From Rhizosaccharibacter radicis (GTDB lineage Bacteria > Pseudomonadota > Alphaproteobacteria > Acetobacterales > Acetobacteraceae), in the NCBI GenBank assembly GCA_024508355.1, contig JAMZEJ010000004.1:124001-188000 (forward strand): DNA of 64,000 nt. The letters are read 5' to 3'. The stretch's first letter is position 1; the number at the start of each line of letters is the position of its first letter. The notes below the pieces were generated by a model. It saw nothing but the letters and a program-made list of their open reading frames with translations, did no database searches and was not told the origin of the DNA. Made by a program: the position numbers and the translations under genes. Positions 45,971 to 55,579 of the stretch are shown here, piece by piece.

Positions 45971-46957
45971 TCAGGTCGGCTCGCCGCCGATCAACTCGGG
46001 TTGCGGCCCGGATCCGGCATCTGCCGCCGGCTCCGCCTGGGCCGCCGACCGCGTGGATTGTCGCGGAGCACGCTCCCGACGTTCCCTTCTCGCGCGCACC
46101 GGCTCCGGCAGCGCTTCGCTCGACGGAGCGATATCCGGCGACAGGACTTCCGGCTGCGGCGTTGCTTCCCCGGCAGCGATCACGGGGCGGGTCGGAAACG
46201 CGTCCACGGGACGATCGAACGACTCCTGCGTGGCGGCGGGACGTTCGGCGGTGGCACGTGGTTCGAAACCGGACCGCTCCCCCGCCATGCGATCATTGGG
46301 GCCGCGCTCGTTCGACTGGCGATCCGACGTGTAGCGCTCGAAACGTTGGCCGCCATCCCGGCCGCCCTGGTCACGAGGGCCGCCATCGCGGTTGTTGTCC
46401 CGATCATCCCGGCGATGGCCGAAATCCCGGTCGCGGCGGAAACCCTCCGGCCGGTTGTTGTCCCGGCCGTAGTCGCCGCGCGACTCGCTGCGGTTGAACT
46501 CGCCCCGGTTCTCGAACCGCTGGCCGTTGGTATCGCCGCTCCGGGTCTCGCCGTCTTCCGCCTGGACCGGCTGGTCGCCGGTGAGCGGATCGCTGTCGGG
46601 ATCGTTCAGATCGAGCACCGAGCGCCGCTGATGCTGCTGGTTGTGGTGCTGGTTGCTCTGGTTCTGCTGCTGGGCCTGCGCCATCGCATTGAGGATGCGG
46701 AAGTAATGTTCCGCATGCTGGAAGTAACCCTCGGCCGCCACGCGATCGCCCGAACTGGTCGCATCGCGCCCGAGCTGCAGATATTTCTCGAACAGCTGCT
46801 GAGCGGTGCCCCGGATACGCAGGTCCGGTCCGTTGCTGTCGAACACGTGGTTGCGGTTGAGGGGGATCTGGCCGTTATTGTGCCTGATCGGATTACCGCC
46901 GCCACCTCCACCGCCGCCGGGCCGGTGGTTGCGACCGCGCATACGTTTCATGTTCAT
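45971..46957 (-). CDS. DUF4167 protein, putative RNA-binding
   Basis: 328 residues from ATG 46957. The N-terminal 90 residues carry the DUF4167 core: MKRMRGRNHRPGG, NRNHVFDSNGPDLRIRGTA, QQLFEKYLQLGRDA and RVAAEGYFQHAEHYFRIL. The remainder is low-complexity: Gln/His/Asn-rich, then a long Arg/Asp/Gly-rich stretch (RDRDFGHRRDDRDNNRDGG) and a Pro/Ala/Glu tail. Such composition suggests a disordered RNA- or ribosome-associated protein. In alphaproteobacteria this gene commonly follows prmC, as here. Confidence 0.88.
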   Translation of the reverse strand: MNMKRMRGRNHRPGGGGGGGGNPIRHNNGQIPLNRNHVFDSNGPDLRIRGTAQQLFEKYLQLGRDATSSGDRVAAEGYFQHAEHYFRILNAMAQAQQQNQSNQHHNQQHQRRSVLDLNDPDSDPLTGDQPVQAEDGETRSGDTNGQRFENRGEFNRSESRGDYGRDNNRPEGFRRDRDFGHRRDDRDNNRDGGPRDQGGRDGGQRFERYTSDRQSNERGPNDRMAGERSGFEPRATAERPAATQESFDRPVDAFPTRPVIAAGEATPQPEVLSPDIAPSSEALPEPVRARRERRERAPRQSTRSAAQAEPAADAGSGPQPELIGGEPT

Positions 46958-47253
46958 CGGCTCGTCGCAGACTTTCCTGTTTGCGGCACCGGTCGCTCCG
47001 GGCACCATCGGACCATGAGGCCCCCGGCGACGCCATCGGGCCGGGGGGCGATCAGACCCGTTCTCTTCGAAGGAGGATCGGGTGGATGATCGAGGCTGCC
47101 ATCGGGAGGCGACGACGCCTTTCCCGGTTCACTCCGCGGCAGTAGCGGAACATCACATGAGGAAGGCCGGTCGGCACTTCCATCAAGACCATGTCACCAG
47201 CAGCCTACCCTCCCCCGCACCCTCCTGCCAAGCCTAATCTGCTGTCGGCAGCC

Positions 47254-48120
47254 TCATCGGTCTGTTTCGGGCGCCAGAAAGGCCACCGCCCGCTCGATGC
47301 CGCCCAGATCGCAGGCGATGTCCAGCAGCCGCAGGTCCGCCCGCTCCCCCAGGGCCGCCACGTCGCGGGCCTGACCCTGTCCCACCTCCAGGATTGCCAG
47401 GCCACCGGGCGCGAGCAGGTGCCGCAGCCGACCGCACAACAGACGATAGGCATCCAGCCCGTCCGGGCCGCCATCCAGCGCCCGGCGCGGCTCGAATCCC
47501 ACCACCTCCGGCATGAGCCCCGAGAGCTGGGGCGTCGGGATATAAGGTGGGTTCGACAACACGAGATCGAATCCGCCCCCGGCGAGCGCGCTGTCCCAGG
47601 ACCCGCAACAGAAGGCAGCACGATCGCCCAGATCGTTGCGGAGGGCGTTTCCCGCCGCGAGCAGGCAGGCGCCGGGCGACAGATCGACCCCGATGCCGAA
47701 GGCCGCCGGGTATTCGCTGAGCGCCGCCAGCAAAAGGCAGCCGGTGCCGGTGCCGAGATCGAGCATCCGCCGCAGCGCCGCCCGCGATGGCCGGAGGCGG
47801 ATCAGCTGCTCGATCAGGGCTTCGCTGTCGCCGCGAGGGATCAGCGTGTCGCGACTCACCGCCAGGTCGAGCGTCCAGAAGCCCTGCCGTCCCACCAGGA
47901 ACGCCAGCGGCTCCCGCGCCGCCCGCCGATCCAGCAATGCCGGGAAGGCGGGCGCTTCCAGGATCTCGGTCCGGCCGATCGCCAGCAGCGCCGACGGTTC
48001 GACCCCGAGCGCATGGGCGAGCAGCAGCCTTGCTTCCCGGCGCGGGGCGTCCACCCCGGCGGCGCCGAGCATCGCGGCGCCGACCCGGAGGAACCGTTCC
48101 ATCGTTCCGGACGTCAGCAT
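47254..48120 (-). CDS. prmC: Release factor glutamine methyltransferase
   Basis: Methylates the GGQ glutamine of RF1/RF2. 288 residues if started at ATG 48120; GTG 48156 and ATG 48102 are alternatives. RREARLLLAHALG in the N-terminal helical domain, IPRGDSEALIEQL, SAM motif LDLGTGTGCLLLAAL and the substrate-binding SNPPYIPTPQ. Its substrate RF1 (prfA) is encoded 1 kb upstream on the same strand, separated by an FKBP gene and an opposite-strand gene. Confidence 0.93.
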   Translation of the reverse strand: MLTSGTMERFLRVGAAMLGAAGVDAPRREARLLLAHALGVEPSALLAIGRTEILEAPAFPALLDRRAAREPLAFLVGRQGFWTLDLAVSRDTLIPRGDSEALIEQLIRLRPSRAALRRMLDLGTGTGCLLLAALSEYPAAFGIGVDLSPGACLLAAGNALRNDLGDRAAFCCGSWDSALAGGGFDLVLSNPPYIPTPQLSGLMPEVVGFEPRRALDGGPDGLDAYRLLCGRLRHLLAPGGLAILEVGQGQARDVAALGERADLRLLDIACDLGGIERAVAFLAPETDR

Positions 48121-48123
48121 CCC

Positions 48124-48624
48124 ATGCTCGTTTCCGTCCCCGGGATCCGCCGTCACGCCCTGTGTCCCCTGTCGCTCGCCATGCTGTTGTGGTCAGGCTC
48201 CACCTTCGCCACATCCGCGCTGGCGGCGAGCTTCACCGTGCGGGACGGCCGCGCCGACGAGGAGATCAGCGAGACCACCCGGCTCTATCTGGACGGCAAC
48301 CTGGTCGCCACCTTCAAGCTCGGACCCGATTCCGGCGAGGAAAGCCGCGTCGTGACCCTACCAGACGGCCCTTCCAGCGGAGCCGGCGCCCATCGCACCC
48401 ACGATTACGCCTTATGCGGCGAGATCACGGTGCGGAACCGGTCCGGCATGCCGGAGATCCACGAGGTCAGCAGCGAAGGCCGTCTGCACGATCCGGGCGG
48501 CCGCGTTCTCGTGGCGCTCGGCGCCCGCGATTTCACCACCTTCTTTCTCGCCGATCCGGATGATCCGGCGGCGGTGGAAGTGTCCGCGGGCCGGTCGGCC
48601 GTGTGCCAGGCACCGGTTTCCTGA
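48124..48624 (+). CDS. Secreted protein, unknown function
   Basis: 166 residues with a signal peptide (RRHALCPLSLAMLLWSGSTFATSALA, cleavage likely at LAA/ALA). The mature protein starts SFTVRDGRADEEISETTRLYLDGNLVATFKL and looks like a beta-rich domain with HDYALCGEITVRNRSG; one Cys there and one near the C-terminus (SAVCQAP) could form a disulfide. No family recognised. Its ATG lies 3 bp from the proposed prmC ATG on the other strand. Confidence 0.7.
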   Translation: MLVSVPGIRRHALCPLSLAMLLWSGSTFATSALAASFTVRDGRADEEISETTRLYLDGNLVATFKLGPDSGEESRVVTLPDGPSSGAGAHRTHDYALCGEITVRNRSGMPEIHEVSSEGRLHDPGGRVLVALGARDFTTFFLADPDDPAAVEVSAGRSAVCQAPVS

Positions 48625-48700
48625 CGAGCCGCGGCTCCGGACGGACCGCCGAAACCGGCATCCGCCCGGCCGCGTGACCGCGCGCTGCGGCCTTCTCCGC

Positions 48701-49072
48701 TCAGCCGACGCCCAGCAACTCGACGTCGAAGATCAGCGTCGCGTTGGGCGGGATCACCCCGCCGGCACCTCGGGCGCCGTAGCCATGCTCCGGCGGCAGC
48801 AGAAGCAGCCGACGGCCGCCGACCTTCATCCCCGCCACGCCGACGTCCCACCCGGAAATCACCTCGCCCACCCCGAGCGTGAACACGAAGGGCGCCCCGC
48901 GATCGCGGGAGCTGTCGAACTTGCGCCCCGGCTTGCCCCCGTCGTCGAGCCAGCCGGTGTAGTGCACGGTGACCGGACGACCCTGGCGAGGCGAATCGCC
49001 CTCGCCCACCGCCTCGTCCCGGAAGCGGATGCCGGACGGATCGTCCTGGAAGTCGGTGTTGTTGCCGCTCAT
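48701..49072 (-). CDS. FKBP-type peptidyl-prolyl cis-trans isomerase
   Basis: 123 residues from ATG 49072 (AAGGAAAGG upstream). FKBP core VTVHYTGWLDDGGKPGRKFDSSRDRGAPFVFTLG, VISGWDVGVAGMKVGGRR, LLLPPEHGYGARGAGGVIPPNATLIFDVELL: the aromatic active-site pattern (Y, F, D, V-I, W, Y, F) is complete. No signal peptide, so cytosolic. Folding helper; client unknown. Confidence 0.94.
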   Translation of the reverse strand: MSGNNTDFQDDPSGIRFRDEAVGEGDSPRQGRPVTVHYTGWLDDGGKPGRKFDSSRDRGAPFVFTLGVGEVISGWDVGVAGMKVGGRRLLLLPPEHGYGARGAGGVIPPNATLIFDVELLGVG

Positions 49073-49128
49073 GCGCGGACCCTTTCCTTGGAAGAAGCGG
49101 TGGAGGAAGCGGCGCACGGCGCGGCGCC

Positions 49129-50196
49129 TCACTCTTCCTGTGCCAGCAGGGCCGCCTGCTCGTCCGCGGCGAGAGCGTCCACGAACTCGTCGAACTCGCC
49201 CTGCATCACGCGGTCGATCTTGTAGAGCGTCAGGTTGATGCGGTGGTCCGAGACGCGACCCTGCGGGAAGTTGTAGGTGCGGATGCGCTCGCTCCGGTCG
49301 CCGGTGCCGACCTGGTTCTTGCGGTCCGCCGCCCGGGTCGCGTGCGCGGCGGCGCGCTGCTGCTCGAACAGGCGCGCGCGCAGGATCTTCATCGCCTTGG
49401 CGCGGTTCTTGTGCTGGCTCTTTTCTTCCTGCATCGCCACCACGATGCCCGTCGGAAGATGCGTGATGCGGACGGCGGATTCCGTCTTGTTGACGTGCTG
49501 GCCGCCCGCGCCGGACGCCCGATAGACATCGATGCGCAGATCGCTCTCGTTGACGTCCACATCGACCTCCTCGGCTTCCGGCAGCACCGCCACCGTGACC
49601 GTCGAGGTATGGATGCGACCTTGCGCTTCGGTGGCCGGCACGCGCTGCACGCGGTGCACGCCGGACTCGTATTTGAGCCGCGCGAACACGTTGCGGCCAG
49701 TGACGGTCGCGATGCCGCCGCGAAGACCGCCCAGCTCGCTTTCGTCATATTCCAGCAGCTCGAAACGCCAGCCGTTCAGGTCGGCGAAACGCCGGTAGGC
49801 GTCGAACAATTCGGACGCGAACAGCGCCGCCTCGTCGCCGCCGGCCGCGGGCCTGATCTCCAGGATGGCGCTGCGGCTGTCCGCCTCGTCGCGCGGCAGC
49901 ATCGCCAGCCGGAGCTCGTGGCGCAGCGCCGGCAGCCGGTCGCGCAGGTCCTGCAGCTCGTCCTCGGCCAGCTCGCGCATGTCGGGATCGGCCAGCATCG
50001 CTTCGGCCTCCCGTTGCGCCCGTTCGGCGTCGCGGAGCGCCATGATGCGCTCCACCACCGGCTCGAGCTCCGCGAATTCGCGGGACGCCTTGCCGAACGC
50101 CTCGCCGGTCAGCGGCTCGGACAGCACGCCGCCCAGCATGGCCTGGAGCTCCTCGCGTCGGCCGACGATGCGGTCGAGCCTGTCGTCGAAGCTCAT
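49129..50196 (-). CDS. prfA: Peptide chain release factor 1
   Basis: Terminates translation at UAA and UAG. 355 residues, usual length. The stop-codon tripeptide PAT is in [15 protein letters not shown], and the catalytic GGQ is in [19 protein letters not shown], the target of PrmC methylation. Ends [20 protein letters not shown]... as in RF1. Lies 24 bp after hisS in the rodZ-ispG-hisS-prfA order common in alphaproteobacteria. Confidence 0.97.
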   Translation of the reverse strand: MSFDDRLDRIVGRREELQAMLGGVLSEPLTGEAFGKASREFAELEPVVERIMALRDAERAQREAEAMLADPDMRELAEDELQDLRDRLPALRHELRLAMLPRDEADSRSAILEIRPAAGGDEAALFASELFDAYRRFADLNGWRFELLEYDESELGGLRGGIATVTGRNVFARLKYESGVHRVQRVPATEAQGRIHTSTVTVAVLPEAEEVDVDVNESDLRIDVYRASGAGGQHVNKTESAVRITHLPTGIVVAMQEEKSQHKNRAKAMKILRARLFEQQRAAAHATRAADRKNQVGTGDRSERIRTYNFPQGRVSDHRINLTLYKIDRVMQGEFDEFVDALAADEQAALLAQEE

Positions 50197-50220
50197 CGGG
50201 AAGGGCTCACGCCGCCCGCT

Positions 50221-51474
50221 TCACGCGGCGACCAGCGCGGCCACGACGGCCGGCACGTCGTCGGCGGCGGCTTCCCGCTGCTCGCCGGTGCGCAGATCCT
50301 TCACCTGCGCCACGCCACGCGCCGCTTCCGCTTCGCCGATGATCACCGCCGCCACCGCGCCGATCCGGTTCGCCCGCTCCATCCGCCGCTTGAGATTGCC
50401 GCGATAGGCGGCCTCGGCCCGCAGCCCCCTGCTCCTGATCGCCTGCAGGATCGCGGTCGCCTGCGCCTCGGCCACTTCCCCGACAGGCACCACCGCGACC
50501 GGCACCGGCGGCGGAGGAGGCGAGTTCAGCAGCATGGACAGCCGCTCGATCCCGGCAGCGAAGCCGATCGCCGGCGTGGCAGGACCGCCCATGTCCGCCA
50601 CCAGCCCGTCATAGCGGCCGCCGGCCAGCACCGTGCCCTGCGCGCCGAGCTGCTCGGTCACGAACTCGAACGCGGTGTGGCTGTAGTAGTCGAGGCCGCG
50701 CACGATGCGCGGGTTGATGCGGAACGGCACGCCGAACCGATCCAGCGCGGCGCGCAGGCCGTCCCAGTGCGCGCGGGCGGCGTCGCTGAGGAAGCCGTCG
50801 ATCAACGGCGCGTCGCCCACCAAGGCGCGATCCGCCGCGTCCTTGCTGTCCAGGATGCGCAACGGGTTGCGCTCCAGCCTCTGCCGGCTTTCCTCCGACA
50901 GGGCGTCGCGATGGACGGTGAAGTGAGCGATCAGCGCCGTGCGCCAGGCGTCGCGCGACGCGGCGTCGCCCAGCGTGTTCAGCTCCAGCACCGTCTGGTC
51001 CGCGATGCCAAGCGCACGCAGGATGTGGTGGCCGAGCGCGATCACCTCCGCGTCAGCCTGCGGCTCCGACGGCCCGATCAGTTCGAGACCGATCTGGTGG
51101 AACTGCCGGTAGCGCCCCTTCTGCGGCCGCTCGTAGCGGAACATCGGGCCGGCATAGAACACCTTCTGCGGCAGCGACTGGGTGAGCCCGTTGCTCACCA
51201 GCGCGCGGCACACGCCGGCCGTGCCCTCGGGGCGGAGCGTGATGCTGTCGCCGCCCCGGTCGGTGAAGCTGTACATCTCCTTGGACACGACGTCCGAGGT
51301 CTCGCCGAGCGAACGCGAGAAGACCCGCGTGTCCTCGAACACCGGCGTCGCCCACTCGTCGAAACCGTAGAGCGCGGCGATGCGTCGCGCCGTGTCGACC
51401 ACGTGCGCGAAACGCCGCTGATCCTCGCCCAGCAGGTCGCGCGTGCCGCGAACCGGCTGCAATGCCTCCGCCAC
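50221..51474 (-). CDS. hisS: Histidyl-tRNA synthetase
   Basis: Class II synthetase charging tRNA-His. 417 residues from GTG 51474 ([13 protein letters not shown]). Motif 1 region [19 protein letters not shown], motif 2 [19 protein letters not shown], His-specific [13 protein letters not shown] and motif 3 [13 protein letters not shown]-terminal anticodon domain ends [11 protein letters not shown]. No in-frame ATG lies near the N-terminus. 23 bp after ispG. Confidence 0.96.
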   Translation of the reverse strand: MAEALQPVRGTRDLLGEDQRRFAHVVDTARRIAALYGFDEWATPVFEDTRVFSRSLGETSDVVSKEMYSFTDRGGDSITLRPEGTAGVCRALVSNGLTQSLPQKVFYAGPMFRYERPQKGRYRQFHQIGLELIGPSEPQADAEVIALGHHILRALGIADQTVLELNTLGDAASRDAWRTALIAHFTVHRDALSEESRQRLERNPLRILDSKDAADRALVGDAPLIDGFLSDAARAHWDGLRAALDRFGVPFRINPRIVRGLDYYSHTAFEFVTEQLGAQGTVLAGGRYDGLVADMGGPATPAIGFAAGIERLSMLLNSPPPPPVPVAVVPVGEVAEAQATAILQAIRSRGLRAEAAYRGNLKRRMERANRIGAVAAVIIGEAEAARGVAQVKDLRTGEQREAAADDVPAVVAALVAA

Positions 51475-51497
51475 GTCTGGTGTATCCGTCCCGCCGG

Positions 51498-52658
51498 TTA
51501 TTCCGCCGGCACCAGCAGGCGCCGCGACGCATCGTCGGCTTCCGCCGCCTTCTTCGCGTCGAGCTCGGCCTGGATCACCTTCGCCTTGGCTTCCACCAGA
51601 TCGACGATGTGGTCCACCATCTGCTCGGCCGGCGTGGTGTGGTCCTGCTTGCCGGCGGAATACACCATGTGCCGCCCGGAACCGCCCCCGGTGACGCCGA
51701 GATCGGTCATCAATGCCTCGCCGGGACCGTTCACCACGCAGCCGATGATGGACAGGGTCAGCGGCGTCTCGATGTGGGCCAGCCGTTCCTCCAGCGTCGC
51801 GACCGTCTGGATCACGTTGAAGCCCTGACGCGCGCAGCTCGGACAGGAGATGATCTTGACGCCGCGGTGGCGCAGCCCGAGCGACTTCAGGATGTCCCAG
51901 CCGACATGGACCTCCTCTTCCGGTTCGGCGGACAGCGACACGCGCATGGTGTCGCCGATGCCGGCCCAGAGCAGCGAACCGAGACCGATGGAGCTCTTCA
52001 CCGTGCCGGCACGTTTGCCGCCCGCCTCCGTGATGCCGATGTGCAACGGATGGTCGCACGCCTCGGCGAGCTGCTGATACGCGGCCACCGCCAGAAAGAC
52101 GTCCGACGCCTTCACGCTGATCTTGAACTCGTGGAAGTCGTGGTCCTGCAGGATCTTGGCGTGTTCCAGCGCGCTCTCGACCAGGGCGTCGGGGTTGGGC
52201 TCGCCGTACTTCTCCAGCAGGTGCTTCTCCAGCGAACCGGCGTTCACGCCGATGCGGATGGAGCAGCCATGCTCCCGCGCCGCCTTCACCACTTCGCGCA
52301 CCCGCTCCGGCGAGCCGATATTGCCCGGGTTGATCCGCAGGCACGCGGCACCGGCCTGGGCCGCCTCGATGGCGCGCTTGTAGTGGAAATGGATGTCCGC
52401 GACGATCGGAACGTTCACCTCGCGCACGATCTCATGCAGCGCGGCGGTGCTTTCCTCGTCAGGACAGGACACCCGCACGATGTCGACGCCGGCCAGCTCG
52501 GCGCGGCGGATCTGCTCGATCGTGGCCTGCGCGTCGGTGGTCAGGGTGTTGGTCATGGTCTGCACCGTGATCGGCGCGTCGCCGCCCACGGCCACCCGGC
52601 CGACGTGGATCTTGCGGGACTTGCGGCGCTCGATCTGCTGATAGGGCCGGTAGCTCAT
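51498..52658 (-). CDS. ispG: 4-hydroxy-3-methylbut-2-enyl diphosphate synthase
   Basis: Penultimate enzyme of the MEP isoprenoid pathway, a [4Fe-4S] reductive dehydratase. 386 residues from ATG 52658 (GAGGAG upstream). TIM barrel with [36 protein letters not shown] and the iron-sulfur domain with [12 protein letters not shown] and [12 protein letters not shown]. The neighbouring rodZ and hisS give the usual alphaproteobacterial order. Confidence 0.97.
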   Translation of the reverse strand: MSYRPYQQIERRKSRKIHVGRVAVGGDAPITVQTMTNTLTTDAQATIEQIRRAELAGVDIVRVSCPDEESTAALHEIVREVNVPIVADIHFHYKRAIEAAQAGAACLRINPGNIGSPERVREVVKAAREHGCSIRIGVNAGSLEKHLLEKYGEPNPDALVESALEHAKILQDHDFHEFKISVKASDVFLAVAAYQQLAEACDHPLHIGITEAGGKRAGTVKSSIGLGSLLWAGIGDTMRVSLSAEPEEEVHVGWDILKSLGLRHRGVKIISCPSCARQGFNVIQTVATLEERLAHIETPLTLSIIGCVVNGPGEALMTDLGVTGGGSGRHMVYSAGKQDHTTPAEQMVDHIVDLVEAKAKVIQAELDAKKAAEADDASRRLLVPAE

Positions 52659-52896
52659 GACGATGCTGCTCCTCGCGCCCCCGCTACGGGCGCACCGGGC
52701 CGGGGCCGCCGGTCTGCATCCCGTACGGTCCGACGCCGCTCCATGCGTGCAAGCCCGCTTCCTGCCAGGAACCGCGGCCGATGACCAGTGCAGCCTTGCT
52801 GCACCCGCCGTTCCGCCGCCGCAGACCGGCGGGACCGACCGGATGAAAGCCGCGATCTCCGTCCCCACCCCCATCGGGCCGCGGGAACCGGCATCC

Positions 52897-54294
52897 TCAA
52901 TGGCCGCCGGGCTGGTTCTGCTTCAATTGCCGGGCGTTCAGCTCGTCGGCCGTCATCTCGTGAGGAGCCGCCGCCGGTTTCACCACGGCCGTCCGGTGGT
53001 GGGTCGCCGGAGCAACAGTGGCGGCAGAGTCCCCGCGCGCCTGCCCCGTATCCCCGGCCGGCGACCCGCCACCCGGCGTCGTGCCGGGGCTGGCGGCGGC
53101 AGGAGACGGCGAACCCGATGCGCCTGTGCCGGACTTCGACACATCCCCTGTCTCGTCGCCCGGAGTGGCGCCATCGCCCGAGCCGTGGCGCTCCTTCGGC
53201 GCCGGAGCCGCCGCCTCGGCGGTCGCCGGCGCCGGGGCGCCCTCCACCAGGCTGCCGTCCCGAACCGCCGCGGCGGTCAAGGGCAGGTTGCGACGGACAC
53301 TCCCCACCCGACCCAGCGGCGGCGTCGTGACGACACCCGCACTGACCGTGACACCCCCGGCATTCCCGGTGGTCAGGGTGGCGTCGGCGGCGTCGGCGGG
53401 CACGGACCAGCTCTCGCCGGGCGACAGAACATGGTCGTAGATCACCTTGCCGGCGCTGCGTACCTGCACCCAGCTCCGGGCCACGGCTTTCACCACGATG
53501 CCGGCCGGGGCCGCCTCGCCACTCCCGGTTTCGGTGGAAGCCGACTTTGTGGCGACGGAGGGCGTGGAACCCTCGGCGGCGGGCGTCGTGGCTGCTGGCG
53601 CGGTCTCCCCGTTGCCGGGGGCAACGGTTTGATGGTCGGCCGGCGCCGGGCTCGCGGGCGTTTCCGCCGCCTGTTCCTGCGCCGCCGTTCCCCTACCGGA
53701 CTGGGGATTGGAAACGGGTGCGCCGCCGGTGACGGGCGCAGCCGGGGCGCGATCGGCCGGGAGCGGGGACGGCCCCTGGCCGGATGGCGGCATCACGGTC
53801 GCGACCTGCGGCGACGTGGCGGCACTGCCGCGCTCGGCATAGGGAGTCAGCGACGAGGGCACGGGGGGCACGGTCTGCGGCAGCACCTTCTGGTGCCCGG
53901 TCAGCTCGTACCAGCCGATATAGGCGCCGGCCACCAGCAGCACGCCGAGCAGCACGATCGCCCCGGCGGGCACGCCCCGCTCGGGCACCGGGGCGGGAAA
54001 AGACAATTCCGGCTTGTGATCGAGCTCACGGGCCTGGGCCCGGAAGCGACGGATCATATCCTCGGCGTCGAGGCCCAGCGCGCCGGCATAGGTCCGCAGG
54101 AAGCCGAGCGCGTAGGCGCTGCCGGGAAGGTCGCGGTGCCGCCCGGCCTCCAGCGCTTCGAGATAGGGCAGCCTGATCCGCAGCCAGGCCGCCACGTCCG
54201 GCAGGTTCCAGCCCAGCTCCTCGCGCCGATGGCGCAGGACCGCCCCTACCGGGGACGCGCCGCCGTCCTGCCTGACCTGGTCGATCGCCGTCAT
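52897..54294 (-). CDS. rodZ: RodZ-like cytoskeletal membrane protein
   Basis: 465 residues. N-terminal helix-turn-helix domain (about 16-80: [24 protein letters not shown]...[16 protein letters not shown]) which in RodZ binds MreB; one membrane segment (about 110-128, [19 protein letters not shown]); a long Pro/Ala/Thr-rich periplasmic linker; a DUF4115-like beta domain (about 270-350, [34 protein letters not shown]). Unusually, about 100 further low-complexity residues follow that domain. Maintains rod shape by linking MreB to the wall machinery. Confidence 0.9.
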   Translation of the reverse strand: MTAIDQVRQDGGASPVGAVLRHRREELGWNLPDVAAWLRIRLPYLEALEAGRHRDLPGSAYALGFLRTYAGALGLDAEDMIRRFRAQARELDHKPELSFPAPVPERGVPAGAIVLLGVLLVAGAYIGWYELTGHQKVLPQTVPPVPSSLTPYAERGSAATSPQVATVMPPSGQGPSPLPADRAPAAPVTGGAPVSNPQSGRGTAAQEQAAETPASPAPADHQTVAPGNGETAPAATTPAAEGSTPSVATKSASTETGSGEAAPAGIVVKAVARSWVQVRSAGKVIYDHVLSPGESWSVPADAADATLTTGNAGGVTVSAGVVTTPPLGRVGSVRRNLPLTAAAVRDGSLVEGAPAPATAEAAAPAPKERHGSGDGATPGDETGDVSKSGTGASGSPSPAAASPGTTPGGGSPAGDTGQARGDSAATVAPATHHRTAVVKPAAAPHEMTADELNARQLKQNQPGGH

Positions 54295-54486
54295 CGCGTT
54301 GTCCCGTCCCTTGGGCGACCGGAACGGACGCCGGGCGGACCGGCCCCGACCGGAAATTCTTCAGGTCTGATACCGTGGCCGTGGACGCCGTGCCAGTGCC
54401 AGTGCCAGGGTCGCTCGGACAAGCGCCCGACGGAATGGGCCGGACGCCATGCCCCGAGATCGGTCGTTGGTCTTACGCCCCCGGTC

Positions 54487-55578
54487 TCAGGCCCCGTATC
54501 GCGCCGCCCGCGCGGCCAGGACCTGCACCGCCTGCTCCACCAGCTCGGCGATGATCTCTGGGATCGGCTGGATGGAGGACACCATGCCGACCGATTGTCC
54601 GGCCATCACGGAGCCGCCGTCCACGTCGCCGTCGATCACCGCGCGGCGCAGCGCGCCAGCCCAGAAATGCTCGATCTCGAGCTGAGCCGCTTCCTTGGAA
54701 AGCTCGCCGCTCTGGAAGCGCCGCAGCGTTTCCCCCTGGTGGACCAGGAAGCGCCGCGTGCCGTCGTTCACGAGCCCGCGCACGGGAATCACGGGGAACC
54801 GCTCGTCGAGCTGCACCGACGGCATGGCATCGCGGGCGGAGGCCTGGATGAAGGCCTGCTTGAAGCGCGGATGGGCGATGCTCTCGGCCGAGGCCGCGAA
54901 GCGCGTGCCGAGCTGCGCCCCGGCCGCCCCCATCTCCAGCATGCCGAGGATCGCGTCGCCGCGGCCCAGCCCGCCGGCCACGAACACCGGGACGTCGCGG
55001 ATATGCGGCAGGATCTCCTGTGCCAGGACGGTGAGCGAGACCGGTCCGATATGCCCGCCCGCTTCGGCGCCCTCGATCACCAGCGCGTCGGCGCCGGTGC
55101 GGGCCAGCCGCTTGGCCAGCACCAGGGCGGGCGCGAACGCCACCACCTTGGCACCCCCGTCCTTGATCGCGCGCACCGCGGCGCCCGGCGGGATCCCGCC
55201 GGCCAGCACCACGTGGCCGACCTGGTGCTCGATGCATACCCGGATCAGGTCGCCGAGCTGCGGATGCATGGTGATGAGGTTGACGCCGAACGGCTTGTCG
55301 GTGAGCGCACGCGTGGCGGCGATCTCCTTGGCCAGCAGGTCCGGTCCCATCGCCCCGCAGGCGATCACGCCAAAGCCGCCGGCATTGGAGATGGCGGACA
55401 CCAGGTTGCGCTCGCTGACCCAGCTCATCGCGCCGCCGAGGATGGCGTGGCGGGTGCCGAGGAAGCGGGTGCCTTGTTCCCAGAGCCGTTCCAGCTCGAT
55501 CCGCGCGGCGGCGGCCGCGCGATCCGGAGCGGCCGCGGAGTGTCCGGAGGCGCTCCTTTCGGGCACGAGATCGCTCAT
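54487..55578 (-). CDS. Nitronate monooxygenase-like FMN enzyme
   Basis: 363 residues from ATG 55578, immediately after the lysC stop. FMN-binding TIM barrel of the NMO/2-nitropropane dioxygenase family: HAILGGAMSWVSERNLVSAISNAGGFGVIACGAM, ALVIEGAEAGGHIG, VFVAGGLGRGDAILGMLEMGAAGAQLGTRF and GQSVGMVSSIQP. Relatives include FabK-type enoyl reductases, so the physiological reaction is open. The tight spacing suggests co-transcription with lysC. Confidence 0.87.
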   Translation of the reverse strand: MSDLVPERSASGHSAAAPDRAAAAARIELERLWEQGTRFLGTRHAILGGAMSWVSERNLVSAISNAGGFGVIACGAMGPDLLAKEIAATRALTDKPFGVNLITMHPQLGDLIRVCIEHQVGHVVLAGGIPPGAAVRAIKDGGAKVVAFAPALVLAKRLARTGADALVIEGAEAGGHIGPVSLTVLAQEILPHIRDVPVFVAGGLGRGDAILGMLEMGAAGAQLGTRFAASAESIAHPRFKQAFIQASARDAMPSVQLDERFPVIPVRGLVNDGTRRFLVHQGETLRRFQSGELSKEAAQLEIEHFWAGALRRAVIDGDVDGGSVMAGQSVGMVSSIQPIPEIIAELVEQAVQVLAARAARYGA

Positions 55579-55579
55579 C

